Assembly: GCF_013464485.1 (NCBI RefSeq) | Contig: NZ_RAUX01000017.1 | Location: 1 to 45,235 of the forward strand | Source of the DNA: Stenotrophomonas maltophilia | Lineage (GTDB): Bacteria > Pseudomonadota > Gammaproteobacteria > Xanthomonadales > Xanthomonadaceae | Direction: 5' to 3' | DNA: 45,235 nucleotides | Part shown: piece after piece, positions 21,167 to 31,096 of the stretch | How positions within the stretch are numbered: the stretch's first letter is position 1 | Layout: the number at the start of each line of letters is the position of its first letter | Translations under genes and position numbers: made by a program | The notes under the pieces: model-generated | Seen by the model: the letters and a program-made list of their open reading frames with translations, nothing else | Database searches by the model: none | What the model was told of the DNA's origin: nothing

Positions 21167-21589
21167 ATGAGCACCATTCGTTGCGACATCGTCAGCGCTG
21201 AACAGGAAATCTTCCGTGGCGAAGCGACCCTGGTCGTGGCGACCGGTGAGCTGGGCGAGCTGGGCATTGCGCCCAAGCACGCCCCGCTGATCACCCGACT
21301 CAAGCCCGGCAAGGTCGTGGTCACCACGCCGAACGGCGAGCAGCTGGATTTCGCCATTTCCGGCGGTATCCTGGAAGTGCAGCCGCAGGTAGTGACCGTG
21401 CTGGCCGACACCGCCATCCGTGCCCAGGACATCGACGAAGCCTCGGTCCGCAAGGCCAAGGAAGAAGCCGAGCGCATCCTGGCCAACCGTGGTGAAGCGA
21501 TGGAAGTGGCCGAAGCCCAGCAGAAGCTGGCCGAAGCCGTGGTCCAGCTGCAGGCCCTGGAACGTCTGCGCAAGACCCTCAAGCACTGA
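21167..21589 (+). CDS. atpC: ATP synthase F1 subunit epsilon
   Basis: 140 residues. N-terminal beta sandwich ([38 protein letters not shown]) and C-terminal helical hairpin ([16 protein letters not shown] ... [12 protein letters not shown]) that can inhibit ATP hydrolysis. Last gene of the atp operon, followed by an intrinsic terminator 22 bases on. Confidence 0.98.
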   Translation: MSTIRCDIVSAEQEIFRGEATLVVATGELGELGIAPKHAPLITRLKPGKVVVTTPNGEQLDFAISGGILEVQPQVVTVLADTAIRAQDIDEASVRKAKEEAERILANRGEAMEVAEAQQKLAEAVVQLQALERLRKTLKH

Positions 21590-21610
21590 GGTTCACGCGC
21601 TGCATCCACG

Positions 21611-21638
21611 AAAACGCCGGCCCTGTGCCGGCGTTTTT
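21611..21638 (+). terminator. Intrinsic terminator of the atp operon
   Basis: ACGCCGGC (21614-21621), CCTGT loop, GCCGGCGT (21627-21634) and a T-run to 21638; a preceding AAA run extends the stem. Confidence 0.95.
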
Positions 21639-21664
21639 GTTTGGAGCGCGGCAGGGCCGATTGG

Positions 21665-21745
21665 GTAGAGTCGACTGGGTAGAGTCGACTGTTAGTCGAC
21701 TATCGCGCGCTGATGGAAGAGCAGTCGACCAACAGTCGACTCTAC
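21665..21745. repeat. SMAG-type cluster: partial copy plus inverted pair
   Basis: GTAGAGTCGACT at 21665-21676 is a partial unit. A full GTAG unit starts at 21679 (arms AGTCGACT, loop GTT) and an opposite-strand copy ends with CTAC at 21745. The pair faces inward and could fold into one long hairpin. The same arms recur at 6675 and 40204. Confidence 0.8.
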
Positions 21746-21746
21746 C

Positions 21747-21782
21747 GTTCTCGTTCTCGTTCTCGTTCTCGTTCCCGTTCCC
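21747..21782. repeat. Hexanucleotide microsatellite (GTTCTC)4(GTTCCC)2
   Basis: Six tandem 6-bp units between the SMAG cluster and the end of the GtrA-like gene, four GTTCTC then two GTTCCC. Not inside a supported gene. Copy number may vary between strains by slippage. Confidence 0.9.
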
Positions 21783-21811
21783 CGATCCGGCTTCCCGAAT
21801 CCCGCCTCGCA

Positions 21812-22201
21812 TCAGCGATACACGACATACCGCATCAGCAGGAAAGACACACACGCCAGCGCACCTTCCACCAGTGGCTTGGCCAACCAGGTGTACTGCA
21901 GGCCCAGTGCGTGATCGACCAGGCTCACCAGCAGCGTGCTCGCCGCTGTCAGCACCAGCCACAGCCCGAAGAAGCGTGCGAAGCGCTTCCAGCCCAGTTT
22001 GTGGGCGCCCGCTTCGGCAAAGGTATAGCGGCCGTTGAGCCAGAAGCCCAGCAACATTCCGGCAAGGCGCCCGCCGATGTTGGCCGGTGCCACCGGCACG
22101 CCCAGCGCCGTGGTCGCCACGAACACCAGCCAGTCCACCAGCAGCTGCACGAGCCCGACGATGAGGTAGGCGCTTCCCTGGCGGACGAGGCTCATCGGCA
22201 T
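21812..22201 (-). CDS. GtrA-like membrane protein
   Basis: 129 residues with four predicted transmembrane helices (QGSAYLIVGLVQLLVDWLVFVATTAL; ANIGGRLAGMLLGFWLNGRYTF; FARFFGLWLVLTAASTLLVSLV; LVEGALACVSFLLMRYVVYR). The FWLNGRYTF element after helix 2 and the overall four-helix layout mark the GtrA family (PF04138), small membrane proteins often taking part in flipping of undecaprenyl-phosphate sugars or polysaccharide modification. No glycosyltransferase partner is adjacent. Start 22201 (MPMSLV) or 22195 (MSLV) are both possible; neither has a Shine-Dalgarno. Divergent from glmU with 76 bases between. Confidence 0.8.
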   Translation of the reverse strand: MPMSLVRQGSAYLIVGLVQLLVDWLVFVATTALGVPVAPANIGGRLAGMLLGFWLNGRYTFAEAGAHKLGWKRFARFFGLWLVLTAASTLLVSLVDHALGLQYTWLAKPLVEGALACVSFLLMRYVVYR

Positions 22202-22241
22202 GCTGAAGGAGGGGAGCTGCCCATGTTAACGGCCCACGCTC

Positions 22242-22247
22242 TAGAAT
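22242..22247 (+). promoter_or_regulatory. -10 element TAGAAT of glmU
   Basis: TAGAAT 30 bases before the glmU start, predicting a leader of about 24 bases. No convincing -35. The same hexamer precedes glmS, gloA and yajQ at a similar place. Confidence 0.5.
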
Positions 22248-22277
22248 CATCGGCAACGAACTACGGATTGCCGTCCC

Positions 22278-23645
22278 ATGACCCAAGCCCTGCACGTCAT
22301 CATCCTCGCCGCTGGCGCTGGCAAGCGCATGAAGTCGGTGTTGCCGAAGGTGCTGCAGCCGATCGCGGGCCAACCCATGCTGGCGCACGTGATCGACGCG
22401 GCGCGCGAACTGCAGCCGGCCGCCATCCACGTGGTGTATGGGCACGGCGGCGAGGCCGTCCGCCAGCATTTCGCCGACCAGCCCGACCTGCTGTGGGCCG
22501 AACAGGTGCAGCAACTGGGCACCGGCCATGCGGTGGCGCAGGCGATGCCGGAGGTGCCGGATGCGGCGCAGGTGCTGGTGCTGTACGGCGACGTACCGCT
22601 GATCCGAGCGGACACGCTGCGCCACCTGCTGGCGCAGCCTGGCCGGCTGGCCGTGCTGGTCGCCGATGTCGATGACCCGACCGGTTACGGCCGCGTGCTG
22701 CGCGATGCCGAAGGCAAGGTCGGCTCGATTGTCGAACAGAAGGACGCTACCGACGACCAACTGCGTGTGCGCACGATCAACACCGGCATCATTGCCGCCG
22801 AGTCGACCGCGCTGCGCCGCTGGTTGTCGCAATTGTCCAACAGCAATGCGCAGGGCGAGTATTACCTGACCGACGTGTTCGCATTCGCCGCACACGAGTA
22901 CACCCCGGCCGAGATGGCACTGGTGGCCGATGCGCAGGAAGCCGAAGGCGCGAACGATCCGTGGCAGCTGTCGCAGCTGGAGCGTGCCTGGCAGCGTCGC
23001 GCGGTGCGTGCGCTGTGCGCGCAGGGCGCACGGGTGCGCGACCCGGCGCGACTCGACATCCGTGGCACCGTCACCGTCGGCAGCGACGTGCTGATCGACG
23101 TTGATGTCGTGCTGGAAGGCCACATCGTGCTGGGCGACGGCGTCACCGTGGGTCCGTTCAACCGGCTGAAGGACGTCAACCTGGGGCCAGGCACCGAAGT
23201 GCGCGCACATTGCGACCTTGAGGGCGTGGTGGCCGAAGGCGCCGCGCAGATCGGCCCGTTCGCGCGCCTGCGCCCGGGTACCGTGCTGGCCGATGGCGTG
23301 CATGTCGGCAACTTCGTCGAGACCAAGAAGGTCACCCTCGGTGTCGGCAGCAAGGCCAACCACCTCACCTACCTGGGTGATGCGGTGATTGGCAGCAAGG
23401 TGAACATTGGTGCGGGCACCATCACCTGCAACTACGATGGCGTGAACAAGTCGACCACAACCATCGGCGACAACGCGTTCATCGGCTCCAACAGTTCGCT
23501 GGTGGCGCCACTGACCGTTGGCGAGGGCGCGACCATCGCCGCCGGTTCTGTCATCACCCGCGACGCACCGGACGGCAAGCTGACACTGGCGCGTGCACGA
23601 CAGGAAACCATCGATGGCTGGAAGCGCCCGCTCAAGAAGTCCTGA
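22278..23645 (+). CDS. glmU: Bifunctional GlcN-1-P acetyltransferase / GlcNAc-1-P uridyltransferase
   Basis: 455 residues, the normal length. Last two steps of UDP-GlcNAc synthesis for peptidoglycan and LPS. The N-terminal pyrophosphorylase domain (1-228) starts with [13 protein letters not shown] and [13 protein letters not shown], with metal-binding VLYGDVPLI. The C-terminal left-handed beta helix shows hexapeptide repeats ([19 protein letters not shown]...), the acetyl-CoA site [16 protein letters not shown] and the catalytic His in the GAIG/VKKVTLG region. glmS, the first enzyme of the pathway, lies 9 kb away on the same strand. Confidence 0.98.
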   Translation: MTQALHVIILAAGAGKRMKSVLPKVLQPIAGQPMLAHVIDAARELQPAAIHVVYGHGGEAVRQHFADQPDLLWAEQVQQLGTGHAVAQAMPEVPDAAQVLVLYGDVPLIRADTLRHLLAQPGRLAVLVADVDDPTGYGRVLRDAEGKVGSIVEQKDATDDQLRVRTINTGIIAAESTALRRWLSQLSNSNAQGEYYLTDVFAFAAHEYTPAEMALVADAQEAEGANDPWQLSQLERAWQRRAVRALCAQGARVRDPARLDIRGTVTVGSDVLIDVDVVLEGHIVLGDGVTVGPFNRLKDVNLGPGTEVRAHCDLEGVVAEGAAQIGPFARLRPGTVLADGVHVGNFVETKKVTLGVGSKANHLTYLGDAVIGSKVNIGAGTITCNYDGVNKSTTTIGDNAFIGSNSSLVAPLTVGEGATIAAGSVITRDAPDGKLTLARARQETIDGWKRPLKKS

Positions 23646-24162
23646 GCCTCGTGTTCCGCACGCCGATGAGCTGGACGTGCTGCCCGGGATTGAACAGCGC
23701 GCTGGTGAACTGCTGAAGGGCCATCAGGCCTACCCGGTGTTCGCCGGTCATGGCCTGGACCGGCCGACGCTGCAGGAAGGCCTTGAGCGCGGGCAGCTAT
23801 GGGTGGTGGATGCGGCGGGCGGCGGCATTGCCGGCTACCTGCTGGGCGGCGAACTGGCAGGTGAGTTCCATGTGCTGCAGATGGACGTGGACCCCGCGCA
23901 CGCGCGGCGGGGCCATGGTCGCGCGTTGCTGCGTCACGCGTTGGCTCAGGCCAGGGCCGACGGCTACGCGGTAGCGGTGCTTACTACGTTGTCCGACGTG
24001 CCTTGGAATGCCGACTTCTATGCCAGCGAAGGGTTCGTCAACGTGCCGGAGGCAGAGTGGGGTGCAGGACTGCAGGCGGTGATGGCCGAAGAGGCCGCGC
24101 TCGGGTTCCCGATGCATCTACGCGTGGCCATGCGGCGATCCATCTCTTCGCTGGACGGCTGA
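23614..24162 (+). CDS. GNAT family N-acetyltransferase
   Basis: 182 residues from an ATG at 23614 that lies inside the last 32 bases of glmU in another frame; AGGAAA 8 bases upstream supports it and the domain needs residues upstream of any later start. The GNAT core is clear: beta strand [51 protein letters not shown] (acetyl-CoA pyrophosphate loop with R-x-x-G-x-G/A variation RRGHGR), [22 protein letters not shown]. Substrate unknown; amino acid, antibiotic or protein are all possible. Overlap with glmU suggests translational coupling. Confidence 0.85.
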   Translation: MAGSARSRSPEPRVPHADELDVLPGIEQRAGELLKGHQAYPVFAGHGLDRPTLQEGLERGQLWVVDAAGGGIAGYLLGGELAGEFHVLQMDVDPAHARRGHGRALLRHALAQARADGYAVAVLTTLSDVPWNADFYASEGFVNVPEAEWGAGLQAVMAEEAALGFPMHLRVAMRRSISSLDG

Positions 24163-24481
24163 AGGTCGGCCAGCGGTCATGGGCGTTACTTTTCTTTGTG
24201 CGCAAAGAAAAGTAACCAAAAGAAACGCTCCGCTGGTCGCGAGCCGATGGTGCGCATCGGTGCCCTGCGCTTCTCGGTGAATCAGGGGACGGCGCCGAAC
24301 TCGCTGCGCTCAGACACCGGCGCCTCTACGCCCCAGATTCCCCTGCGATGCTCGGCTCGCTCAAGGCGGAACCAAGATCCAAAGCCACAGCCGCACCCAG
24401 TCGCTTCAAACTAGGCGTGGTTGCCGTTGCTCTTGATGCTCCCGTTTCCCTTGAGCGCAGGGTGGCGATGCGCCGGCCTTG
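24163..24481. repeat. Widespread intergenic repeat with a perfect 14-bp hairpin
   Basis: The stretch opens with a perfect hairpin at 24185-24216 (GTTACTTTTCTTTG, loop TGCG, CAAAGAAAAGTAAC), followed by CAAAAGAAACGCTCC and a GC-rich part that includes CCGAACTCGCTGCGCTCAGA and ends near 24420. I recognise this combination as an intergenic element that recurs in many Proteobacteria and is often mis-annotated as small proteins (CAKKSNQKK...). The hairpin also lies just beyond the GNAT stop and may end that transcript. Confidence 0.6.
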
Positions 24482-24552
24482 GTAGCTGCCGACCTTGGTC
24501 GGCTTATCCACGCATGGCGTGAATCTACCCACGTGCCGACCAAGGTCGGCAA
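24482..24552. repeat. Three REP/SMAG-type palindromes after the kinase gene
   Basis: GTAG at 24482 with GCCGACC-TT-GGTCGGC (24488-24503); CACGC/GCGTG with reversed CTAC (about 24510-24528); and GTGCCGACC-AA-GGTCGGCA ending near 24551. They lie just past the end of the minus-strand operon and may end its mRNA. Confidence 0.7.
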
Positions 24553-24575
24553 CCACCGGAGCGCGATCAGCCCGC

Positions 24576-25924
24576 TCAACCCACCGGCAACAGAATCGAC
24601 ACGCACAGCCCGCCATCGCCGCGGTTCTGCAACGACACCCGACCACCGTGCGCCTCCACGATCTCGCGCGTCAGCGCCAGCCCCAGCCCGGTGCCGTTGC
24701 GCTTGGTCGAATAGAACGGCATCAACGCGTTCTGCAGCACCTGCTCGTTCATGCCCTTGCCACGGTCGAGCACGTCCAGGCGCAGCCACTGCGGCAACCG
24801 CGTCAGTTGCACCTGCACATCGTCGTTCGGCGGATCCGCCTCGGCGCAGGCTTCATGCGCGTTCTTCAACAGATTCAACAGCGCCTGCCCGAACTGCGCA
24901 ATATCGATGCGGCTGCTCAGCTCCTCATCCGGCTCGCGGTCCATGCCGAACGGGATCTGCTGGCGGAGGCTGGACAGGAACGGTGCCCAATGCACGGTCT
25001 GCAGCTGCGGCTGCGGCAGCTTGGCAAAGCGCGCATAACCGCGGATGAAGCCTTCCAGATGGCGCGCGCGGTCCTCGATGGTGGTGAAGATCTCCGGCAG
25101 CCGATCGAAGCGCTCACGCTGCACCATTACACCGCCGGAATGGGCCAGCGAGGCAATCGGCGCCAGTGAATTGTTGAGTTCGTGGCTGATCACCCGGATC
25201 ACCTTCTTCCAGGTCTGCACTTCCTGGCGGCGCAGTTCGGCGGTCAGCAGGCGCACCAGCAGCAGATCGTGCGGGCGGCCGTTGAGCTGGAAGGCGCGCC
25301 GCGAGAGGTGGTAGACCTGCTCGTCATCCTCATCGCCATCCTCGGCCTCGGCATGCACCGCGAACAGGCTGTCTCCGCCACGAGCGATGGCATCGCGCAG
25401 TTCCACCGGCACCTGTTCCAGCACGTCCTCCAGGCGCTGGCCTTCCAGCTTCCAGCCGCCATGCAGCAGCTTGCGTGCAGCCAGATTGGAGAACACCACC
25501 CGTGCGATGCCATCGCCGCCGGCGGCGATCAGCAGCATCGCCACCGGCGTGTTCTGCACCATGGTGTCCAGCAGCAGCTCGCGCTGCACCAGGCCCTGTC
25601 GCTGCGCACGCAGCACGTCGCCCAGCTCGCGGTGCGCCTGCACCAGGTCGCCCAGTTCATCGTTGCCCGGCCAGTGCACGCCGAAGTTGTACTCACCGTC
25701 GCGATAACTGCTGGTGGTCCCCGCCAGGGCACGCATCAGCGAGCGCACCGGCGCGGTGGCGCGGCGCAGAGTCCACCACATCAACGACAGCAGGATCAGC
25801 GCCGATACCGTGGTCACCACCCAGCCATGGTCCATCCAGTAGGCCAGCAGCCACGGCAATGCGGCGGCCAGCGCCAGCACCGGCAGCAGGCGCAGGAACA
25901 GGCGGAAGGTGAACGAGCGCCGCT

Positions 25925-25928
<4 letters not shown>
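24576..25928 (-). CDS. Sensor histidine kinase, NtrY-like, with minimal periplasmic loop
   Basis: 450 residues. Two transmembrane helices at about residues 10-31 and 36-54, separated by only MDHG, so almost nothing faces the periplasm. Then a HAMP-like linker (RRATAPVRSLMRALAG), a PAS-like domain (about 115-215, MVQNTPVAMLLIAAGG), the H-box with phospho-acceptor His249 (ISHELNNSLAPI), and the ATPase domain with N-box LLKNAHEAC, G1 LDRGKGMN and G2 GTGLGLALTREIVEAHGG. HELNNSL is the NtrB/NtrY type of H-box. The architecture equals intramembrane-sensing kinases, which usually read the state of a partner membrane protein; the ABC permeases in the same operon are obvious candidates. Its ATG overlaps the stop of the regulator gene by 4 bases. 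Last gene of the operon. Confidence 0.95.
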
Positions 25929-27271
<1,343 letters not shown>

Positions 27272-27394
27272 CAAGCAGTTCTGCAGAAAGGGATGGGCGG
27301 CGCCGTTGGAGCCGTTCGTGTCCACGCACCGGGAGAGCCCGGCGCCACCCATCAAGCATAGCCAAACCCGTGGCTGTGCAGGAGCGGGCCCCGC

Positions 27395-27787
27395 TCAGCG
27401 CCGGGGAGGGGCCGGGGGCGCTGGCGGCGCAGGTGGCGGCGGCACCTCCAGCGCCTGGCGCCAGGCTGCGGCGTCGACCGCCACCGTCAGTTCGCGTCTG
27501 TCGCGGCGCAGCAGCAGATAGGCGGTGGCTGCGTGGGAATGGCGCAGGGCCTCGGCCAGATGATCGACCCGGCGCACCGCCGTGTCGTCCACGCGCAGGA
27601 TGCGATCGCCACTGCGCACGCCGAAGCGCGCTTCCGGGCTGGCAGCCTGCACTTGCACCTGGCCTTCGGTCGAGCGCAGCGACAGCTGCGCGGCATCCTG
27701 GCGCCATTCCAGTGTCTGCGCGTTGCCGCCGCCGGCCAGAGCCGGCAGTGGCAGGAGCAGCATCAGGGACATCGCGCGGGCACGCAT
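27395..27787 (-). CDS. Small periplasmic PDZ-domain protein
   Basis: 130 residues. N-terminal signal MRARAMSLMLLLPLPALAGG, a beta-strand pair (LEWRQDAAQLSLRSTEGQVQV), then a PDZ fold (about 45-105: ARFGVRSGDRILRVDDTAVRRVDHLAEALRHS...), and a proline-rich tail (PPPPAPPAPPAPPRR). The RFGVRSGDRILRVDD segment is the typical PDZ_2 surface found in DegP/RseP-like proteins. No protease domain is present. One base separates its start from the permease stop, so it belongs to the ABC operon. It could be a periplasmic adaptor that binds unfolded C-termini or one of the permeases; this is inference. Confidence 0.8.
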   Translation of the reverse strand: MRARAMSLMLLLPLPALAGGGNAQTLEWRQDAAQLSLRSTEGQVQVQAASPEARFGVRSGDRILRVDDTAVRRVDHLAEALRHSHAATAYLLLRRDRRELTVAVDAAAWRQALEVPPPPAPPAPPAPPRR

Positions 27788-27788
27788 C

Positions 27789-29006
27789 TCACGCGCCCCG
27801 CGTGGCGACCGCAGGCGGTACCGCCGCCGCACGCCGTGCCGGACCGAACACGGCGATCTGGCCCAGCACCCACAGCAGCAGCGCACCCAGCGGCAGGTAG
27901 TACAGCGGCATGCGCGGCAGCTCGTACAGGTTCATCAGGGCCAGGTTGATCGCGTAGGCGGCCAGCATGCCCAGCACGATGCCCAGTGTGGCCAGCAGGA
28001 AGTTCTCGGTCTGGAAGTAGCGCAGGATCTGCCCGCGGGTCGCGCCCAGCGCACGGCGGATGCCGATCTGCTTGCTGCGCTGCTGCACCCAGAAGCTGGC
28101 CAGGCCGATGATGCCCAGCGCAGTGACCACCAGCAGCGAGATGCTGACGGTGATCAGCAGGCCGACCATCGCGCGGTCGTTCTTGAAGAAGTCCTTGCGC
28201 TGGTCTTCATAGGTCAGCTTGTCGCGCATCAGCCGGTTGGGGTCGTTGCGTTCCAGCGCGGCGGCACCGGCATCGAGTACCTCCTGGCGGCGTTCCGGCG
28301 AAGTGCGTAGCACATACGTGCCACCTTCGTCGAAGGTGCGCCGCATGGGCAGCAGCATCGAGTTGGTCCAGTTGTCATTCCAGCCATTGGGCGTGCTGAG
28401 CGTATCGACGATGCCGACCACGTGCAGCGGCTGCTTGCCCATGTAGTAGGTCTTGCCCAGCGCACTGCCGTTGGGTTCCATCTTGGCGGCGGTGGACTGG
28501 GTGAGGATGACCGGAATCGCCTTTTCCTTGGCGCCGCCCTTGCTGGCGTCTTCGAAGTTCTGGTACTCGTCGGGCAGGAAATCGCGGCCTGCGATCAGAT
28601 TCATGCCCATCGTGGCCAGCCCGTTTTCGGAAAGCGTGTACATCGAGGCGTTGGTGGTCGGCCGTTCCTGGTCGACCTCGCGCGAGATGCTGCTGCTGGA
28701 GGAGCCGTTGCGGAAGGGAACCTGGTTGATGATCGTGACATGGCTGACGCCGGGGATCGCACGCAGCGATGCCAGATCCTCGCGGGTGCGGGCCATGGCG
28801 TCGGTCTGCTTGCCGATACCGCTGACGCGCAGCATCACCAGTTCGCTCTCGGCGATGCCGCTGGGCATGCTGATCTTCTCCACACGCTGGCTGACCAGGA
28901 ACAGCGCGTTACAGACGATGGCACAGGTCAGTGCGACTTCCAGCACGATCAGGGCAGCGGCGGTCTTGTGCCGGCGCAGCGTGCTGAGGATGGGGCGGAT
29001 GTCCAT
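27789..29006 (-). CDS. MacB-like ABC transporter permease (second)
   Basis: 405 residues. N-terminal helix after LSTLRRHKTAAALIVLEVALTCAIVCNALFLV, a large periplasmic MacB_PCD-like domain (about 45-270: VMLRVSGIGKQ ... GMNLIAGRDFLPDEY ... VVGIVDTLSTPNGWND), then three C-terminal helices with the FtsX signature (QQRSKQIGIRRALGATRGQILRYFQTENFLLATLGIVLGM). Four-helix type VII ABC permease. Start 29006 is set by MDIRPILSTLRRHK and GAGGAC upstream. It is about 30 residues shorter than the first permease and clearly divergent, so the pair should form a heterodimer. Confidence 0.93.
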   Translation of the reverse strand: MDIRPILSTLRRHKTAAALIVLEVALTCAIVCNALFLVSQRVEKISMPSGIAESELVMLRVSGIGKQTDAMARTREDLASLRAIPGVSHVTIINQVPFRNGSSSSSISREVDQERPTTNASMYTLSENGLATMGMNLIAGRDFLPDEYQNFEDASKGGAKEKAIPVILTQSTAAKMEPNGSALGKTYYMGKQPLHVVGIVDTLSTPNGWNDNWTNSMLLPMRRTFDEGGTYVLRTSPERRQEVLDAGAAALERNDPNRLMRDKLTYEDQRKDFFKNDRAMVGLLITVSISLLVVTALGIIGLASFWVQQRSKQIGIRRALGATRGQILRYFQTENFLLATLGIVLGMLAAYAINLALMNLYELPRMPLYYLPLGALLLWVLGQIAVFGPARRAAAVPPAVATRGA

Positions 29007-29026
29007 GGGAGTCCTCGTTCGGGTGC

Positions 29027-30325
29027 TTACTGCGACTTGAGCTGGATGGCCGGGGTGACCTGCATGGCGCGCCAGGCGGGCAGGAAACCGGCGGCGAGGC
29101 TGGCAAACAGGGTCAGGCCCAGCGCGAGCAGCAGCATGTTGCCGTCCAGGTGGGCCAGCTTTGCGTACTCCACCGGCTGCTGGCGCACCGCGAACAGGCC
29201 GAGCAGGGCCAGGCCGATGCCCAGCACGCCACCGACCACGCCGACCGCGCCGGCTTCCACCAGGCACTGCAGGAAGATCTGGCCGCGGCTGGCACCGAGG
29301 GCGCGGCGCACGCCGATCTCACCGCTGCGGCGCAGGAACTTGGCCAGCAGCAGGCCTACCGTGTTGACCAGACAGACACCGAGGAATCCCAGCGCCAGCC
29401 ACAGCTGCAGGCGCACGTCGCTGGGCACCGCGCCGTTGAAGTCCAGCCACTCCATCACGGTGCGCAGGCGCACGTTCGGCGGATGCTTGAAGCGGCCGGC
29501 TTCACGCTGCTGGGTCGAGTAGTTCTCCAGGTAGCGGCGGTAGTCGCCGGCCTTGGCCGGGTCCATTTCCACCCAGTACTGCAGCCATGCGCACGGTGCA
29601 TTGAGCGAGTAGCTGTTGCCGTCGGGGTTCTCGCCGAAGCAGTTCATGTTGCCGTTGTTGCCCAGCTTCAGGTCGAACGAGGTGGAGATCGGCAGCAGCA
29701 GGTCTTCGTTCTTGCCGTAGCTGCCGGTGGTCAGGTCGTAGAAGTGCGGCTCTGGGCTCCATTCCTTCATCACGCCGACGATGCGGTAGCTCTGGCCTTC
29801 CATCCGCAGGTCGCGTCCCACGCTGTTGGCGCCTTGGTACAGCTTGTCATTGAGCGCCTTGGAGATGACCACCACGCGTGCGCGACCTTCATCGTCCTCG
29901 CGCGTCCAAGGGCGGCCGTACTGCATGGGCACCTCGAACATCGGGAAGAAGTCGGCCGAGGTCCAGCGGGTGTCGATGCTGAAGGGCTTGAGGGTGCTGT
30001 TGTCCGGTTCGATGGTGCCGCCGCCGCCGCTCATCAGCGCCTGGCGCTCGCCCTTGGCTTCGCGCAGCAGCGCTTCACCGTCGAAGCGGGTCAGCTGGGT
30101 TTCCGGCTCTTCGCCGGCGACGTAGGCACCGGTAGCGGCATCCAGCTGGACGTAGAACAGGCGGTCACTCTTGCCGGGAATCGGGTCACCGGACAGCACG
30201 TGGAATACGGTCAGCGTGGTCATCGAGGCGCCGATGCCAAGTGCGATGGCGATCACCATCAGCGCGGTCAGGACCTTGTTGCGGCGAAAACTGCGCGCCG
30301 CCAATCGGGCGTAGTAAGCGAACAT
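29027..30325 (-). CDS. MacB-like ABC transporter permease (first)
   Basis: 432 residues. Opens with MFAYYARLAARSFRRNKVLTALMVIAIALGIGASMTTLTVF (helix 1), followed by a large periplasmic domain (about 45-305: PIPGKSDRLFYVQLD, GGGGTIEPDNSTLKPFSIDTRWTSADFFPMFEVPMQYGRPW, VVISKALNDKLYQGANSVGRDL) and three C-terminal helices including RSGEIGVRRALGASRGQIFLQCLVEAG, the FtsX/MacB coupling segment. The domain makes it a MacB-type mechanotransmission permease. The ATPase gene ends 10 bases upstream; 20 bases separate it from the second permease. Confidence 0.93.
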   Translation of the reverse strand: MFAYYARLAARSFRRNKVLTALMVIAIALGIGASMTTLTVFHVLSGDPIPGKSDRLFYVQLDAATGAYVAGEEPETQLTRFDGEALLREAKGERQALMSGGGGTIEPDNSTLKPFSIDTRWTSADFFPMFEVPMQYGRPWTREDDEGRARVVVISKALNDKLYQGANSVGRDLRMEGQSYRIVGVMKEWSPEPHFYDLTTGSYGKNEDLLLPISTSFDLKLGNNGNMNCFGENPDGNSYSLNAPCAWLQYWVEMDPAKAGDYRRYLENYSTQQREAGRFKHPPNVRLRTVMEWLDFNGAVPSDVRLQLWLALGFLGVCLVNTVGLLLAKFLRRSGEIGVRRALGASRGQIFLQCLVEAGAVGVVGGVLGIGLALLGLFAVRQQPVEYAKLAHLDGNMLLLALGLTLFASLAAGFLPAWRAMQVTPAIQLKSQ

Positions 30326-30335
30326 GGTCGGGCCC

Positions 30336-31061
30336 TCACTCGTTCACTGCGACGATGTGGCGCACCGGCGTGGCCAGCACCGGCTCGCGCACCAGGTCGG
30401 TGACCTGGCCGTCGACGATGTGCACGTTGCGCTGCGCGCGTGCGGCCAGTTCCGGGTCGTGGGTGACCATCACGATGGTGGTGCCGGCGGCGTTGATTTC
30501 CTCCAGCAGTTCCATCACGCCGCGGGCCATCTGCGTATCCAGGTTGCCGGTCGGTTCGTCGGCCAGCAGCAGGCGCGGGCTGCCGGCCAGGGCGCGGGCG
30601 ATGGCCGCACGCTGCTGCTGGCCGCCGGACAGTTCGTTCGGGTAGTGCTTCATGCGCGAGCCCAGGCCGACCTGGGTGAGCGCCTTCTCGATGCGTTCGC
30701 GGCGCTCGTTGGCACTCATCTTCCGGTAGCGCAGCGGCACGTCGACGTTGTCGAACAGGTTGAGGTCCGGGATCAGGTTGAAGCCCTGGAAGATGAAGCC
30801 GATCTTCTGGTTGCGCAGGCGGCTGCGCGCATCATCGCCCAGCGTGCTCACGTCCTGGCCGTCCAGCATGTACGTGCCGCTGGTGAAGGTTTCCAGCAGG
30901 CCGGCAATGTTGAGGAAGGTGGTCTTGCCGGAGCCGGACGGACCGGTGACGGCGACGAACTCGCCTTCCTTGACCTGCAGTTCCAGCGAGCGCAGTGCGT
31001 GGGTTTCCACCTGTTCGGTGCGGAAGACCTTGGCGACCGAACGCATTTCGAGCATGTACAT
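30336..31061 (-). CDS. MacB/LolD-type ABC transporter ATPase
   Basis: 241 residues, a stand-alone nucleotide-binding subunit. Walker A GPSGSGKTT, Q-loop GFIFQGFNLIPDL, signature LSGGQQQR, Walker B RLLLADEPTGNLD and H-loop MVTHDPE. The GFNLIP...LRYRKM and TGNLD elements place it in the MacB/LolD/FtsE branch, which powers transporters that act on the periplasmic or outer side. Works with the two permeases that follow in the operon. Confidence 0.95.
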   Translation of the reverse strand: MYMLEMRSVAKVFRTEQVETHALRSLELQVKEGEFVAVTGPSGSGKTTFLNIAGLLETFTSGTYMLDGQDVSTLGDDARSRLRNQKIGFIFQGFNLIPDLNLFDNVDVPLRYRKMSANERRERIEKALTQVGLGSRMKHYPNELSGGQQQRAAIARALAGSPRLLLADEPTGNLDTQMARGVMELLEEINAAGTTIVMVTHDPELAARAQRNVHIVDGQVTDLVREPVLATPVRHIVAVNE

Positions 31062-31096
31062 GGGGTGTCCTCTCTCCAGGATTCAGGTATCAGGTA

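Noticed and set aside
21579-23363. Minus-strand frame with an Asn-Glu repeat tract
   Set aside because: The repeat is the translation of the hexanucleotide microsatellite and the rest is antisense to glmU.
24196-24414. Small protein CAKKSNQKK...
   Set aside because: Lies wholly in a repeated intergenic hairpin element; such calls are a known annotation artefact.
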